A stretch of 64,000 nucleotides of DNA from Nitrospirota bacterium (GCA_009773415.1 WSNO01000002.1:48357-112356); one strand, 5' to 3'; shown: positions 18,002-26,852, counted from the first letter of the stretch. Numbers and translations: made by a program. The notes: generated by a model from the letters alone, not told the origin.

Positions 18002-19456
18002 ATGAAACATCTTCCTGATGATACGATTGTGGCCATTTCCACCCCCCCCGGCGAGGGCGGCATCGGCATCGTGCGTCTGAGCGGTCGCGATGCAGTTTCG
18101 ATTGCCGGGCGTCTTTTCGATTCCCCCCGCGGTGTGCGCCTGCATAGCGCAAAGTCTCACTCCATCCACCATGGGTTCGTTATTGACGGCAATTCCCATC
18201 AGCGCATTGATGAGGTGCTTGTCTCGGTCATGCGCGCGCCAAGAACCTACACGCGTGAGGATGTCGTCGAGATTAACTGCCATGGAGGCTCTGTCCCGCT
18301 TATGCGGACAGTGAACCTTGCTCTCGCCGCTGGAGCACGTCTTGCTGAGCCGGGGGAGTTTACCAGGCGTGCCTTTCTGAATGGCCGGATCGATCTGTCG
18401 CAGGCTGAGGCGGTTATGGACCTTATCCGCGCAAAGACCGACCATGCAGAGCGCCTCGCCCTGCAACAGCTCGACGGACGGCTCTCCGTTCGCATTCATG
18501 CTCTGCGCGATGCCGTGCTCGACCTCTGCGCTCACGTTGAAGCATACATAGATTTTCCGGAGGACGATCTTCCGGACCTCGTGCAGACAGAACTCGCCAT
18601 GTCCTGCATGCGCATAGTCCGCGAACTCAACGCGCTCTCCAGCCGCTATCACGAAGGCCGCCTCTACCGGGAAGGCGCCGCTGCGGCCATCGTCGGAAAG
18701 CCGAATGTCGGCAAATCATCGTTGCTGAATGCGCTGCTTGATTCTGACCGGGCAATAGTTACCGATATGCCTGGCACTACCCGCGACGTTATCGAAGAGC
18801 ATCTCAATATACGGGGGATACCGCTTCGCATTATGGACACTGCCGGCATTCGTGAATCGCATGACCTGGCCGAACAGGAAGGCGTGCGCCGGAGTCTGCG
18901 GGCAATTGAGGGCGCAGACATTGCTCTTGCCGTGCTTGACGGGAGCCGCCAGCCTGATACTGCCGACAGGGAATTGATGGAAAGATTGTCGGGCAGGAAA
19001 TTGCTGGTCGTAATCAACAAAGCTGACGCAGGTATTCCGCATTTTATGCTCGGCAATGCGGGCATCAGTGGCTCTTCCGTACAGCCCGGCAGCCCTTTTC
19101 AGGTGCTGCTGGCGGACGGTTCGGCTGCGCAGGCCATTGCTGTTTCAGCAAAGATCGGAACGAATATCGAAGAGCTCAAAGACTGCATCAAATCATGCCT
19201 GCTGCCCGAGGAAAACAGGGCTGCAGGGTCTTCCCGTGATGATCTGCTCATCACCAACATTCGCCATAAACACGCACTGGATACTGCCGCCGGCGCACTT
19301 GATCGCGCTCACGCATCCATTCGCGGAGCAGAAGCGCAGGAGATCACCGCATTGTCGCTCCGGGAGGCACTGGATGCTCTCGGCGAGATTGTCGGCATTG
19401 TCACAACGGATGATATCCTCGATCACATCTTTAGTCAGTTCTGTATAGGAAAATAG
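18002..19456 (+). CDS. mnmE: tRNA modification GTPase MnmE
   Basis: With MnmG, installs the (carboxymethyl)aminomethyl group on wobble U34 of several tRNAs. 484 residues. The N-terminal folate-binding domain has DTIVAISTPPGEGGIGIVRLSG; the central G domain has G1 GKPNVGKSS (about 233-241), G2 GTTRD, G3 DTAGIRE and G4 NKAD; the C-terminus ends FCIGK with the catalytic Cys. The G domain contains an extra stretch after the G4 motif (about residues 345-375), making the protein about 25 residues longer than usual. No Shine-Dalgarno is visible and a terminator stem ends 16 nt upstream. mnmG and jag are not adjacent. Confidence 0.96.
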   Translation: MKHLPDDTIVAISTPPGEGGIGIVRLSGRDAVSIAGRLFDSPRGVRLHSAKSHSIHHGFVIDGNSHQRIDEVLVSVMRAPRTYTREDVVEINCHGGSVPLMRTVNLALAAGARLAEPGEFTRRAFLNGRIDLSQAEAVMDLIRAKTDHAERLALQQLDGRLSVRIHALRDAVLDLCAHVEAYIDFPEDDLPDLVQTELAMSCMRIVRELNALSSRYHEGRLYREGAAAAIVGKPNVGKSSLLNALLDSDRAIVTDMPGTTRDVIEEHLNIRGIPLRIMDTAGIRESHDLAEQEGVRRSLRAIEGADIALAVLDGSRQPDTADRELMERLSGRKLLVVINKADAGIPHFMLGNAGISGSSVQPGSPFQVLLADGSAAQAIAVSAKIGTNIEELKDCIKSCLLPEENRAAGSSRDDLLITNIRHKHALDTAAGALDRAHASIRGAEAQEITALSLREALDALGEIVGIVTTDDILDHIFSQFCIGK

Positions 19457-19626
19457 CGCGCACGGCGGTCAGAAGTCCTCATAATGAGAAACTGACGCAA
19501 TCCTGTTCATCGCTGCGACGGAACAAGACGGTGTCATCATGAACGCGGCCAAATGCGAACCTGTTCCGCATATGCAGTTCGTGGAAACGGGGAATTGATG
19601 GATTTGCACACCAGGCGAATAAAAAA
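19457..19626 (+). other. Short intergenic region with a possible gene remnant
   Basis: This 170-bp gap between convergent mnmE and mgtA holds an open stretch (about 19490-19601) that reads ETDAILFIAATEQDGVIMNA and then AKCEPVPHMQFVETGN before a stop. It has protein-like composition but stops precede it, so it may be the tail of a lost gene. No function can be assigned. Confidence 0.25.
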
Positions 19627-22143
19627 TCACCCAGCAAATTTCCTGTAAAAAACGGCCTTGCCGATTTCGGCGAATATTCCGTACAGAACCAGAATGCCGG
19701 CCAGCGCGCAAAGAAAACCGATTGAAACAGGCTGCAGACCCAGAACGCCGGCAAAGGGCGAAAAAGGTATCGAAAGTGTGATTCCCGCAATCGCCACGGT
19801 CGTAATTGCAAGGTGTTTCCCCGGCCTGCTTTGAAAAAACGGTTTCCGCGTTCTGATAATGAGCACGACCAGTGATGCGGACAGCACCGATTCGATAAAC
19901 CAGCCGGTCCTGAACAGCACCGGATCTGCATTGAGAACATAGAGCAGAACGCCGAAGGTGAGATAGTCGAAGACCGAACTCATCAGGCCGAAAAAAAGCA
20001 TGAATCGTTTTATGAAGGCAATATCCCATCTCCGTGGGTTTTCGAGCTGCTCCGGATCAACATTGTCGGTTGCGATGGTCATTTCCGAGACGTCTGTTAA
20101 CAAGTTAGTCAGCAGGATCTGTTTCGGAAGCATGGGCAGAAATGCGAGAAAGAGCGATGACCCGGCTACGCTGAACATATTGCCGAAGTTTGCGCTGGTT
20201 GCCATAAAGACATATTTCATGGTGTTTGCAAACGTCTTTCTTCCTTCCAGCACACCTGCCTTCAGGGTCGAAAGGTTTTTTTCGAGAAGGACGATGTCGG
20301 CAGCCTCCTTCGCGACATCCACCGCCGTGTTGACTGATATGCCGACATCGGCAGCATGTATGGCGGCGGCATCGTTTATCCCGTCGCCCATGAAGCCGAC
20401 CACGCGCCCGCCTTTTTTCAGGGCGCGGATAATCTTCTCTTTCTGATTCGGGTCAACCTCGGCAAATATGTTGTTTGCATCGGCAGCATGCACAAGAGCC
20501 TCATCGCTCATGGTAACAAGGTCGTCGCCGGTAATAACTCCCTGCACCGGAAACCCGACGCTCTCTGCGGTATATCGGGCAATATACCGGTTGTCGCCGG
20601 TAATAACTTTGATATGCACGCCAAGCGCCTGGAGGGAGGCGACCATCTCTTTGGCATCCGCTTTCGGCGGATCGAGGAAGAGCAGAAATCCGAGCAGTGT
20701 CATGCCGGACTCATCAGCCCTGGTGCAGGCAGCAGTCTCGGGCAGCTGTTTATACGCGAGTGCAAGGATGCGAAGCCCTTTTTCGCTCCATGCGTGGTGC
20801 AGGCGTTCAATCGCCGCCCTCTCCTTACTGATTGCACGGGAAACGCCGTTGCATTCGACATGCGTGCAGATGGTGAGCATGCTTTTCAATGCCCCTTTCG
20901 TGATCATTGTGCATCCGTCATGCGACTTTACAACCACGCTCAGACGCCTGCGGATGAAGTCATACGGGATCTCATCCACTTTTTCATACGGGGAGAGGTC
21001 CTCTGTCGCATACGCAGTTATTGCCGCATCTATTGGATTCCTGAGACCGGTCTGGAGCGCAGCATTCAGGTGCGCATAGGAAAGAAGCTTCGGGTCTTTT
21101 TCGCCATCAGCGTTCAGATAGTCATGCAGAAAGACCGCTCCCTCCGTGAGTGTTCCGGTCTTGTCGGTACAGAGCACATCCATGGTGCCGAAGTTTTCAA
21201 TTGCTGTAAGGCGTTTTACAATAACGCCGCGTCGTGCCATCACCTGCGACCCCTTTGCCAGGTTGATGCTGATTATTGCCGGCAGCAATTGCGGTGTCAG
21301 GCCGACAGCCAGTGCAAGCGAGAAGAGCAGGGACTCGATGACCGCCTTGTGAAAATATACGTTGACCGCAAAGACGATCAGGACGAGAACGAGAGTTACT
21401 TCCATGAGCAGATAGCCGAAACGTCGAACACCGCGCTCGAAATCGGTTTCAGGCGGTGCATGCACCAGTCGGCCGGCAATATGGCCGAGTTCTGTGCTGC
21501 TTCCGGTCTTCACCGCAACCGCAACGGCAAGCCCGCTCTCAACACTGGTGCCCATGAAAAGCGTGTTCTTCCGCTGGGCAAGCGTGTGGCCCTGCGGCTC
21601 TGCTGAGGCGGATTTTTCGACCGGGAAGGTCTCTCCTGTGAGGATGGCTTCGTTCACAAAAAAGTCTCTGGATTCGAGCAGCCGGCAGTCGGCGGGAATA
21701 ATGCTTCCGGCAGAAAGGATGATAATGTCTCCCGGCACGACTTCATCAACAAAGACCTCTTTTTGCAGAGCATCCCGCATTAAGGTCGTTTTTGTTTTTA
21801 CCGTCCGGAGCAGTTTGGCGACGGTATTGCCTGCGTGATACTCCTGAAAAAAACTGAGCGCACCGCTTGCGATAATGATAGCAAGGATGATCGCCGTGTC
21901 GGCAAAATCCTGCAGTGCGGCTGAAACAATGCTTGCGCAGATAAGAATGAGAATGATCGGCGATCTGAACTGATTGAGAAAAAGAATGATGCCTGACTGT
22001 CCGGATTTTTTTGAGAGACTGTTGTGACCATAAGTCGTCAGCCGCTCCTGCGCCTGCATTTCAGAAAGGCCTGCCCGGGAGGATTCAGCGTGATGTAAAA
22101 TCTCTTCGGCTGTCTGCTGCCAATAGTTTTCAGGGATATGCAA
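19627..22143 (-). CDS. mgtA: Magnesium-translocating P-type ATPase (MgtA type)
   Basis: P3B-type ATPase importing Mg2+ through the inner membrane. 838 residues. The phosphorylation motif DKTGTLTEG follows LTAIENFGTMDVLC; the actuator loop has LTGETFPVEK; the hinge has GDGINDAAAIHAADVGIS. The membrane helix LAVGLTPQLLPAIISINLAKG and the C-terminal pairs of helices match MgtA/MgtB rather than calcium or sodium pumps. The only available start is TTG at 22143, since an in-frame stop lies six codons upstream; AAAGGA is placed 8-9 nt before it. The leader can form alternative hairpins, so Mg2+-dependent control is possible but unproven. Confidence 0.94.
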   Translation of the reverse strand: MHIPENYWQQTAEEILHHAESSRAGLSEMQAQERLTTYGHNSLSKKSGQSGIILFLNQFRSPIILILICASIVSAALQDFADTAIILAIIIASGALSFFQEYHAGNTVAKLLRTVKTKTTLMRDALQKEVFVDEVVPGDIIILSAGSIIPADCRLLESRDFFVNEAILTGETFPVEKSASAEPQGHTLAQRKNTLFMGTSVESGLAVAVAVKTGSSTELGHIAGRLVHAPPETDFERGVRRFGYLLMEVTLVLVLIVFAVNVYFHKAVIESLLFSLALAVGLTPQLLPAIISINLAKGSQVMARRGVIVKRLTAIENFGTMDVLCTDKTGTLTEGAVFLHDYLNADGEKDPKLLSYAHLNAALQTGLRNPIDAAITAYATEDLSPYEKVDEIPYDFIRRRLSVVVKSHDGCTMITKGALKSMLTICTHVECNGVSRAISKERAAIERLHHAWSEKGLRILALAYKQLPETAACTRADESGMTLLGFLLFLDPPKADAKEMVASLQALGVHIKVITGDNRYIARYTAESVGFPVQGVITGDDLVTMSDEALVHAADANNIFAEVDPNQKEKIIRALKKGGRVVGFMGDGINDAAAIHAADVGISVNTAVDVAKEAADIVLLEKNLSTLKAGVLEGRKTFANTMKYVFMATSANFGNMFSVAGSSLFLAFLPMLPKQILLTNLLTDVSEMTIATDNVDPEQLENPRRWDIAFIKRFMLFFGLMSSVFDYLTFGVLLYVLNADPVLFRTGWFIESVLSASLVVLIIRTRKPFFQSRPGKHLAITTVAIAGITLSIPFSPFAGVLGLQPVSIGFLCALAGILVLYGIFAEIGKAVFYRKFAG

Positions 22144-22272
22144 AAAATAATCCTTTCAGGTTCCCGGTGAATCGGTCCCCATGCCTGTATGGGGAACGCG
22201 CCGCTGCATTGCATCGAAGCCCTTGCCTTTTGACCCAAGTATACTACGATATAGGCAATCTGAGAGAGATCT
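22144..22272 (-). promoter_or_regulatory. mgtA leader with mutually exclusive hairpins
   Basis: On the minus strand, TCCCCAT/ATGGGGA (22195-22176) forms a 7-bp hairpin, while GTTCCC (22197-22192) can instead pair with GGGAAC (22165-22160) just upstream of the TTG start. The two structures use the same bases. I do not recognise an M-box consensus. The arrangement suggests a regulated leader but may be chance. Confidence 0.3.
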
Positions 22273-22548
22273 GTGCCGGATTCAGACGAGAGTCAGCAGC
22301 GGATCAGTTTGTATGGAGAGCGGCAAGAGATTCTTAAACGGCAAGCTGTTCCGTATCAAATGCCCATTCACACGAAAGGCGAGGGGACTGATTTTGTTTG
22401 CGACGGTTCCGGCTATTGAGAGCTTCCCGGTGCTTCCGCGGCGAGCGTTACCGTCGACGGCATCGAGTAACCCGACGGCTCTATTCCGGTTGTCGACGAC
22501 AATCAGGAACATTCAGCTGAAGTGAGGATCCCGGTTGCCGGCGGATGA
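22273..22548 (+). pseudogene. Decayed ORF with in-frame TGA and TAA
   Basis: A 92-codon frame from GTG 22273 (GAGAGAGAT just upstream) reads VPDSDESQQRISLYGERQEI, later QMPIHTKGEGTDFVCDGSGY, then TGA at 22417, ELPGASAASVTVDGIE, TAA at 22468, and PDGSIPVVDDNQEHSAEVRI before the final TGA. Codon choice and composition look protein-like across both stops, which argues for a decayed gene. The TAA excludes a simple selenoprotein reading. I cannot name a family. The surrounding 523 bp between mgtA and the next small gene hold nothing else convincing. Confidence 0.35.
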
Positions 22549-22666
22549 GAAATAAGCAGCCTGAGCTTTATTTCTTTCATGGTGAAATGCTTGCAAGTCA
22601 GCACTCAATGCATTATAACTAACACAGAGTATCTTTCGGTTCATTCAACAGCAAAGGAGGGGGATA

Positions 22667-22783
22667 ATGGGAGACAAAGGCGGCAAGAAGGATAAGGATA
22701 AGAGCGAGAAGCAGAAGGCAACCAAGCAGGCACACGATCTGAAAATCAAGAAAGGCAAGGAACCAAAGGGCGTTACGAAATAG
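22667..22783 (+). CDS. Lys-rich 38-residue small protein
   Basis: A very strong AAAGGAGGGGG Shine-Dalgarno precedes the ATG. The product, MGDKGGKKDKDKSEKQKATK followed by QAHDLKIKKGKEPKGVTK, is about 40% lysine and predicted disordered or helical. Similar tiny proteins that begin MGDK and are very rich in Lys are, as I recall, common unnamed products in Nitrospirota and deltaproteobacterial genomes; their role is unknown, though nucleic-acid binding is a natural guess from charge. It is isolated between mgtA and rsmA. Confidence 0.7.
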   Translation: MGDKGGKKDKDKSEKQKATKQAHDLKIKKGKEPKGVTK

Positions 22784-23016
22784 GATTTTTGCCGGACTCG
22801 GACCGGCATGCTTGAGTTGTTTTTTCATAGCGGTGAAGTGAGTCTGGGAAACTATCGGATAGACTACAGTTCGGGCTAGTTTGCCTGACGTTCTCCATTG
22901 CGCGGCAGCAATGGGCGCAATCATTTGAAATCAACAGGAACAAGAAAAGTAAAAAATTACTGCCTGATTCTGCCAAAAATTGAGGTCTCGATACGCTAGG
23001 CCTCAGGTCTGCAAGT

Positions 23017-23784
23017 TCAGGAAATCAGATTTGCGAGTCGTGCAAAGTCTTCAATGCTCAGAGTCTCGGCGCGGCGCATTGGATCTATATTCGCCTGTAT
23101 CAGCAGATCCTTGCATTCCGGGATAAGCGGTTTCAGGGAATTTGAGAGGGTTTTCCGACGTTGGGAAAAAGACGCTCTGATTATTTTGAAGAGCATCTTT
23201 TCGTCGTTCACGGCTACGGGCGGCTTTTCGCGTATTTCCATCCGAACAACAGCAGAATCCACTTTAGGCATAGGGCGGAAGGCTTCCTTCGGAATGACAA
23301 ACTGAAGCGTCGGCTTTGTGTGGTACTGAACAGAAAGTGAAAGCACCCCGTAGTCTTTACCTCCGGGCGGGGCGACGATGCGTTCCGCGACTTCTCTCTG
23401 AATCGTCAACGTCATGGACTTGAGTTTTGTCCTGGCTTCCAGGAGCCGGAAAATAATCGGCGTTGTTATGTAGTAAGGGATATTTGCCACGACTTTGAAG
23501 GGTTCAAGTTGTTCGAATGGATATTCGAGAACGTCCATATTGACCAGTTCAACGTTTACGTATCCGGCAAGCCCGGTCTTGAGGCGCGCATGGAGTTCGG
23601 CGTCAAGCTCAACGGCAATGACTTTCTTCGCCCGGTGCGCCAGCAGCTCGGTCAGCCGTCCGGGGCCGGGCCCGATTTCGACAACAGTATCCTCGGAAGT
23701 GACCTGAGCGGCATCTATGATGCGGATGAGCAGCGTGGGATCGAACAGAAAATTCTGTCCGAGTGATTTTTTCGGTTTGAACAT
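23017..23784 (-). CDS. rsmA: 16S rRNA dimethyladenosine transferase (KsgA)
   Basis: SAM-dependent enzyme dimethylating A1518 and A1519 of 16S rRNA late in 30S assembly. 255 residues. The sequence KKSLGQNFLFDPTLL opens the protein; the SAM motif is VVEIGPGPGRLTELL (about 34-48); the catalytic NIPYYITTP is at about 104-112; FRPMPKVDSAVV and FSQRRKTLSNSL follow in the C-terminal domain. It starts 2 nt after the lipoprotein gene, itself downstream of radA. Confidence 0.96.
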   Translation of the reverse strand: MFKPKKSLGQNFLFDPTLLIRIIDAAQVTSEDTVVEIGPGPGRLTELLAHRAKKVIAVELDAELHARLKTGLAGYVNVELVNMDVLEYPFEQLEPFKVVANIPYYITTPIIFRLLEARTKLKSMTLTIQREVAERIVAPPGGKDYGVLSLSVQYHTKPTLQFVIPKEAFRPMPKVDSAVVRMEIREKPPVAVNDEKMLFKIIRASFSQRRKTLSNSLKPLIPECKDLLIQANIDPMRRAETLSIEDFARLANLIS

Positions 23785-23786
23785 GG

Positions 23787-24470
23787 TTATTGAATGACGT
23801 ACGACTTAACTTTTACTTTGACCAAGGAACGCTTCAGTTCGATTTTCATCTGCGACTGATAGTAGTGCATCCATGCCGGAGTGCCGGGCTTTCGGTCTGC
23901 TTCTTCAATCTGTTCGGGAGTGTCATACGTTATGATTAATTCATCGTTGTTGGGAAGACGCAGAACCTGCTGAGAGGGCAACAGCAGTTTTTTGCTGACA
24001 AGTATTTCCCGGTCGCTGTTTTTCAGCACATACTGTTCCGGGTCTTCAGTTATGGAGTAGTCCTTGATGTCCCACCAGAAGAAACCGTTCCGCAGGCCTG
24101 TTACCAGCATTGCGGAGCGGTTTTTGTCGAGCTTCGGCCTGCTTCTGATTTCTCCATTTTCTTCCTTTATCTCTCCTGCAAGAAAGCCGAGATAATAAAT
24201 CCGCATGGAGAGTTCGTCAGCGGAAAGCGTAAGTGCTGCGTCGCCGCTCATGATGGTGTCGCTCTTTTCGTAGTCAACAGACAGCGTCGCATCGAGAATT
24301 TTCACCTGACGCAGGTCGTTCATTGCCTGCTCAAGTTTAACTCCTTCGTGGGTCGGGATGACGATTTCTTTTTTTGGTGCGCAGGAAAGAACAAGCATGC
24401 AGACAACTGAAGACAGAATACAGAACAAGGCAGACGATCCGGAAAGAGCCGACTGTCTTTTCTCCTTCAC
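23787..24470 (-). CDS. Putative outer-membrane lipoprotein of unknown function
   Basis: From GTG 24470 the product has 227 residues: a charged n-region KEKRQ, a hydrophobic stretch and a lipobox LVLSCAP, so it should be lipidated at Cys. An alternative ATG at 24530 would overlap radA by 35 nt and put an odd 20-residue extension before the signal peptide. The mature part is beta-rich (TLSVDYEKSDTIMSGDAALT, LSMRIYYLGFLAGEI, GFFWWDIKDYSI), resembling LolB/DUF4292-like lipoproteins in character, but I cannot assign a family. It lies between radA and rsmA in one transcription unit. Confidence 0.75.
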   Translation of the reverse strand: MKEKRQSALSGSSALFCILSSVVCMLVLSCAPKKEIVIPTHEGVKLEQAMNDLRQVKILDATLSVDYEKSDTIMSGDAALTLSADELSMRIYYLGFLAGEIKEENGEIRSRPKLDKNRSAMLVTGLRNGFFWWDIKDYSITEDPEQYVLKNSDREILVSKKLLLPSQQVLRLPNNDELIITYDTPEQIEEADRKPGTPAWMHYYQSQMKIELKRSLVKVKVKSYVIQ

Positions 24471-24495
24471 TCTGCCGGCTTGAGGTATCGGCCTG

Positions 24496-25857
24496 TTAGC
24501 GTCTGATATATTCCAAAGCTTCTTCAACATCTTTTACTCCTTGTATGGTTAATCCGCTCCTGTCTTTGAGGCGGTCGGCATTGCCCTTGGGGATGATTGC
24601 TGTGGTAAAGCCGATTTTTTCGGCTTCTTTCAAGCGCTGCTCCGCCTGAGCAACCGCCCGAACTTCGCCTGAAAGCCCGACTTCGCCGAACACAATGGTC
24701 TTCGGATGCACCGGAACTTCCCGGAACGATGACACCATGGCGGCAATAATGCCGAGGTCAAGGGCCGGTTCGAGAATCTTGAATCCTCCGACGACGTTAA
24801 TGAACACATCCATTCCGCCAAGGTTGATGCCGGCTTTCTTTTCCAGCACCGCAACCAGCAGGTTTACCCGGTTAAAGTCGACTCCCATGCTGGTTCTGCG
24901 AGGCATGCCGAAAGACGTCGGCGAGACGAGCGCCTGTATTTCGACCAGCAGAGGGCGTGTGCCTTCAATGCTTGCAATGACAGCAGATCCGGAAACATTT
25001 TCAGGTCGCTCGGCAAGGAAAAGCTCCGAAGGATTGAGTACCTCGGAAAGACCGCTGTCGGACATCTCAAATACGCCGATTTCGTTCGTCGAGCCAAAGC
25101 GGTTTTTCACCGTGCGCAGAATGCGGTATGGATGCCCACGGTCCCCTTCAAAGTAGAGCACGGTATCGACGATATGCTCCAGAACCCTCGGTCCTGCAAT
25201 AGCTCCTTCTTTAGTGACGTGCCCGATAAGAAAGACCGGCACCTGTGCCTTTTTCGCATAGTACATCAACTTGGCCGCTGATTCGCGTATCTGGCCGACC
25301 GACCCGGGAGCTGAGGACAGGTCTTCGGTATAGACCGTCTGTATCGAGTCGATGACGAGCACCGAGGGCTTCATTTCTGCGGAATAGGAGATAACATTTT
25401 CGATGACGGTTTCGGGCAGCAGAAGAATATGATCCGAATTGATATTGAGCCGCTCAGCCCTGAGCTTAATCTGCTCCGGAGATTCCTCTCCTGAAACATA
25501 CAGCACGGTGCCGAACTGCTCTGCTATCTTTCCGACCGCCTGCAAAATGAGAGTAGATTTGCCGATGCCGGGGTCGCCGCCAATCAGCACAATGGCTCCG
25601 TTTACCAGTCCGCCGCCCAACACCCGGTCGAGTTCGGAAATGCCGACAGGCGAACGTTGTTCCGTTGCTCCGGTAATTGCAGACAGAGGTTGAGGAGCAG
25701 CACTCCCCGCAAGCGAGGGTTTCGCCCTGAGCGTCTTTGGGGACTCCCGCTCTTCGGTAAAACTGTTCCATGCACCACAGTCCGGACATTTGCCGAGCCA
25801 TTTCGGACTCGCAAATCCGCATGCCTGGCACTGATAAACAGTTTTGAGCTTAGACAT
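24496..25857 (-). CDS. radA: DNA repair protein RadA (Sms)
   Basis: RecA-like branch-migration ATPase in recombinational repair. 453 residues. An N-terminal four-Cys zinc finger (CQACGFASPKWLGKCPDCGA) is followed by Walker A GGDPGIGKST (about 95-104), Walker B VLVIDSIQT, the RadA-specific KNRFGSTNE motif, and a Lon-like C-terminal domain (VGGFKILEPALDLGIIAAMV, FGEVGLSGEVRAVAQAEQRL). Length and layout are standard. Confidence 0.96.
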   Translation of the reverse strand: MSKLKTVYQCQACGFASPKWLGKCPDCGAWNSFTEERESPKTLRAKPSLAGSAAPQPLSAITGATEQRSPVGISELDRVLGGGLVNGAIVLIGGDPGIGKSTLILQAVGKIAEQFGTVLYVSGEESPEQIKLRAERLNINSDHILLLPETVIENVISYSAEMKPSVLVIDSIQTVYTEDLSSAPGSVGQIRESAAKLMYYAKKAQVPVFLIGHVTKEGAIAGPRVLEHIVDTVLYFEGDRGHPYRILRTVKNRFGSTNEIGVFEMSDSGLSEVLNPSELFLAERPENVSGSAVIASIEGTRPLLVEIQALVSPTSFGMPRRTSMGVDFNRVNLLVAVLEKKAGINLGGMDVFINVVGGFKILEPALDLGIIAAMVSSFREVPVHPKTIVFGEVGLSGEVRAVAQAEQRLKEAEKIGFTTAIIPKGNADRLKDRSGLTIQGVKDVEEALEYIRR

Positions 25858-25967
25858 GGGAAGAACCCGGAGGCCACATCAGCCTGAAGCTGACAAAAGC
25901 CGAAAATAAGGCGAAAACAAAGGACGCCGCAAGCAAAGGTATCGGCTTGAATAAAGGCATACATTCA

Positions 25968-26732
25968 TTATACATGAAGGAGTTTCATGCCCCTGCCAAA
26001 GGCATGCGCGCGACGGATGGCTTCGCGAACAAAGACCTGCGCTTTTTCAGCCGCATATATAACGGTATTGCCCTGAGCAAGCCAGGCGGTCAGGGCAGCC
26101 GAAAAAGTACAGCCGGTGCCATGATATTCGCCCGGAATCTTTTTCCCGACAACCTTATGAAACAGGGTGCCGTCATATATGAGGTCAACCGTTTCGTGTT
26201 CAAGGTGTCCGCCGGTTATAATAACTGCCTCGGGACCGAAAGATTTGAGCACTCTGGCAGCTTTTTCCATATCATCAGGCGAATCTATCCGGACCCCTGA
26301 CAAGGCAGTGGCTTCATATATGTTTGGCGTAATTACGCGGGCAAGCGGGAAAAGCTTCATCTTCAGGATATCAAGTCCGCCGCTTTCAATAAGCGGGGCG
26401 CCGGTTGAAGAAACGGTGACCGGGTCGATAACGAGATTGTCGAGCTCGAATCCCTGCACTGCCTCGGCAACCGCGAGAACTGAGCCGATGGAGTAGAGCA
26501 TTCCGGTTTTCAGGGCGTCGGGACGGATATCGCTTATAAGTGTGTCGAGCTGTTTTTTCAGGAATTCCGCCGGGACAGCGGCTGAAGCCCTGACAGTGCC
26601 GGTATTCTGGGCAGTCAGCGCGGCCACGGCTGAGAGGCCATAGACCCCGCAGGCGTGGAAAACCTTGAGGTCGGCCTGCAGGCCGGCGCCTCCGGTGGGG
26701 TCTGAGCCAGCTATGGTGAGCGCTGTTTTCAT
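25968..26732 (-). CDS. thiD: Hydroxymethylpyrimidine/phosphomethylpyrimidine kinase
   Basis: Phosphorylates HMP and HMP-P for thiamine synthesis or salvage. 254 residues of the ribokinase fold: TIAGSDPTGGAGLQADLKVF at the N-terminus, ALTAQNT, DPVTVSSTGAPL, TPNIYEATALSG, and the anion-hole motif GTGCTFSAALTAWLA near the C-terminus. A perfect TATAAT ends 7 nt before the ATG and there is no Shine-Dalgarno, so the mRNA is probably leaderless. No TPP riboswitch is present in the 120-bp upstream region. No other thiamine gene is nearby. Confidence 0.95.
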   Translation of the reverse strand: MKTALTIAGSDPTGGAGLQADLKVFHACGVYGLSAVAALTAQNTGTVRASAAVPAEFLKKQLDTLISDIRPDALKTGMLYSIGSVLAVAEAVQGFELDNLVIDPVTVSSTGAPLIESGGLDILKMKLFPLARVITPNIYEATALSGVRIDSPDDMEKAARVLKSFGPEAVIITGGHLEHETVDLIYDGTLFHKVVGKKIPGEYHGTGCTFSAALTAWLAQGNTVIYAAEKAQVFVREAIRRAHAFGRGMKLLHV

Positions 26733-26739
26733 CAGGATT

Positions 26740-26769
26740 ATTATATCAGGCGCTCAAGAATGTTGACAA
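26740..26769 (-). promoter_or_regulatory. thiD promoter, leaderless, sharing its -35 with rplM
   Basis: On the minus strand: TTGTCA (26769-26764), an 18-bp spacer, TATAAT (26745-26740), then 7 nt to the ATG. The -35 box overlaps the rplM -35 by five bases on the opposite strand. Confidence 0.75.
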
Positions 26770-26792
26770 ATAAGCCGGATTTGGAGTAATTT
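26763..26792 (+). promoter_or_regulatory. rplM-rpsI promoter
   Basis: TTGACA (26763-26768), an 18-bp spacer, TAATTT (26787-26792). It leaves a leader of about 54 nt before rplM. Confidence 0.7.
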
Positions 26793-26852
26793 ATTAGCTC
26801 TAAGTTTTTATTGCTCGTGCATAAGCATCAGTTTTAAGGAAGGTGTGACGAT

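Noticed and set aside
16860..18152. A 430-codon open frame on the minus strand
   Set aside because: Antisense to yidC and the start of mnmE, His- and Arg-rich, no motif; shadow frame.
20356..21606. A 416-codon open frame on the plus strand
   Set aside because: Antisense to mgtA, whose P-type ATPase motifs are complete; no support for coding.
22417..22419. TGA in the frame upstream of mgtA as a third Sec codon
   Set aside because: A TAA follows 17 codons later in the same frame, so Sec insertion would not restore a protein.
26733..26852. TPP riboswitch for thiD
   Set aside because: Only 7 nt lie between the -10 box and the start; no CUGAGA core is present.
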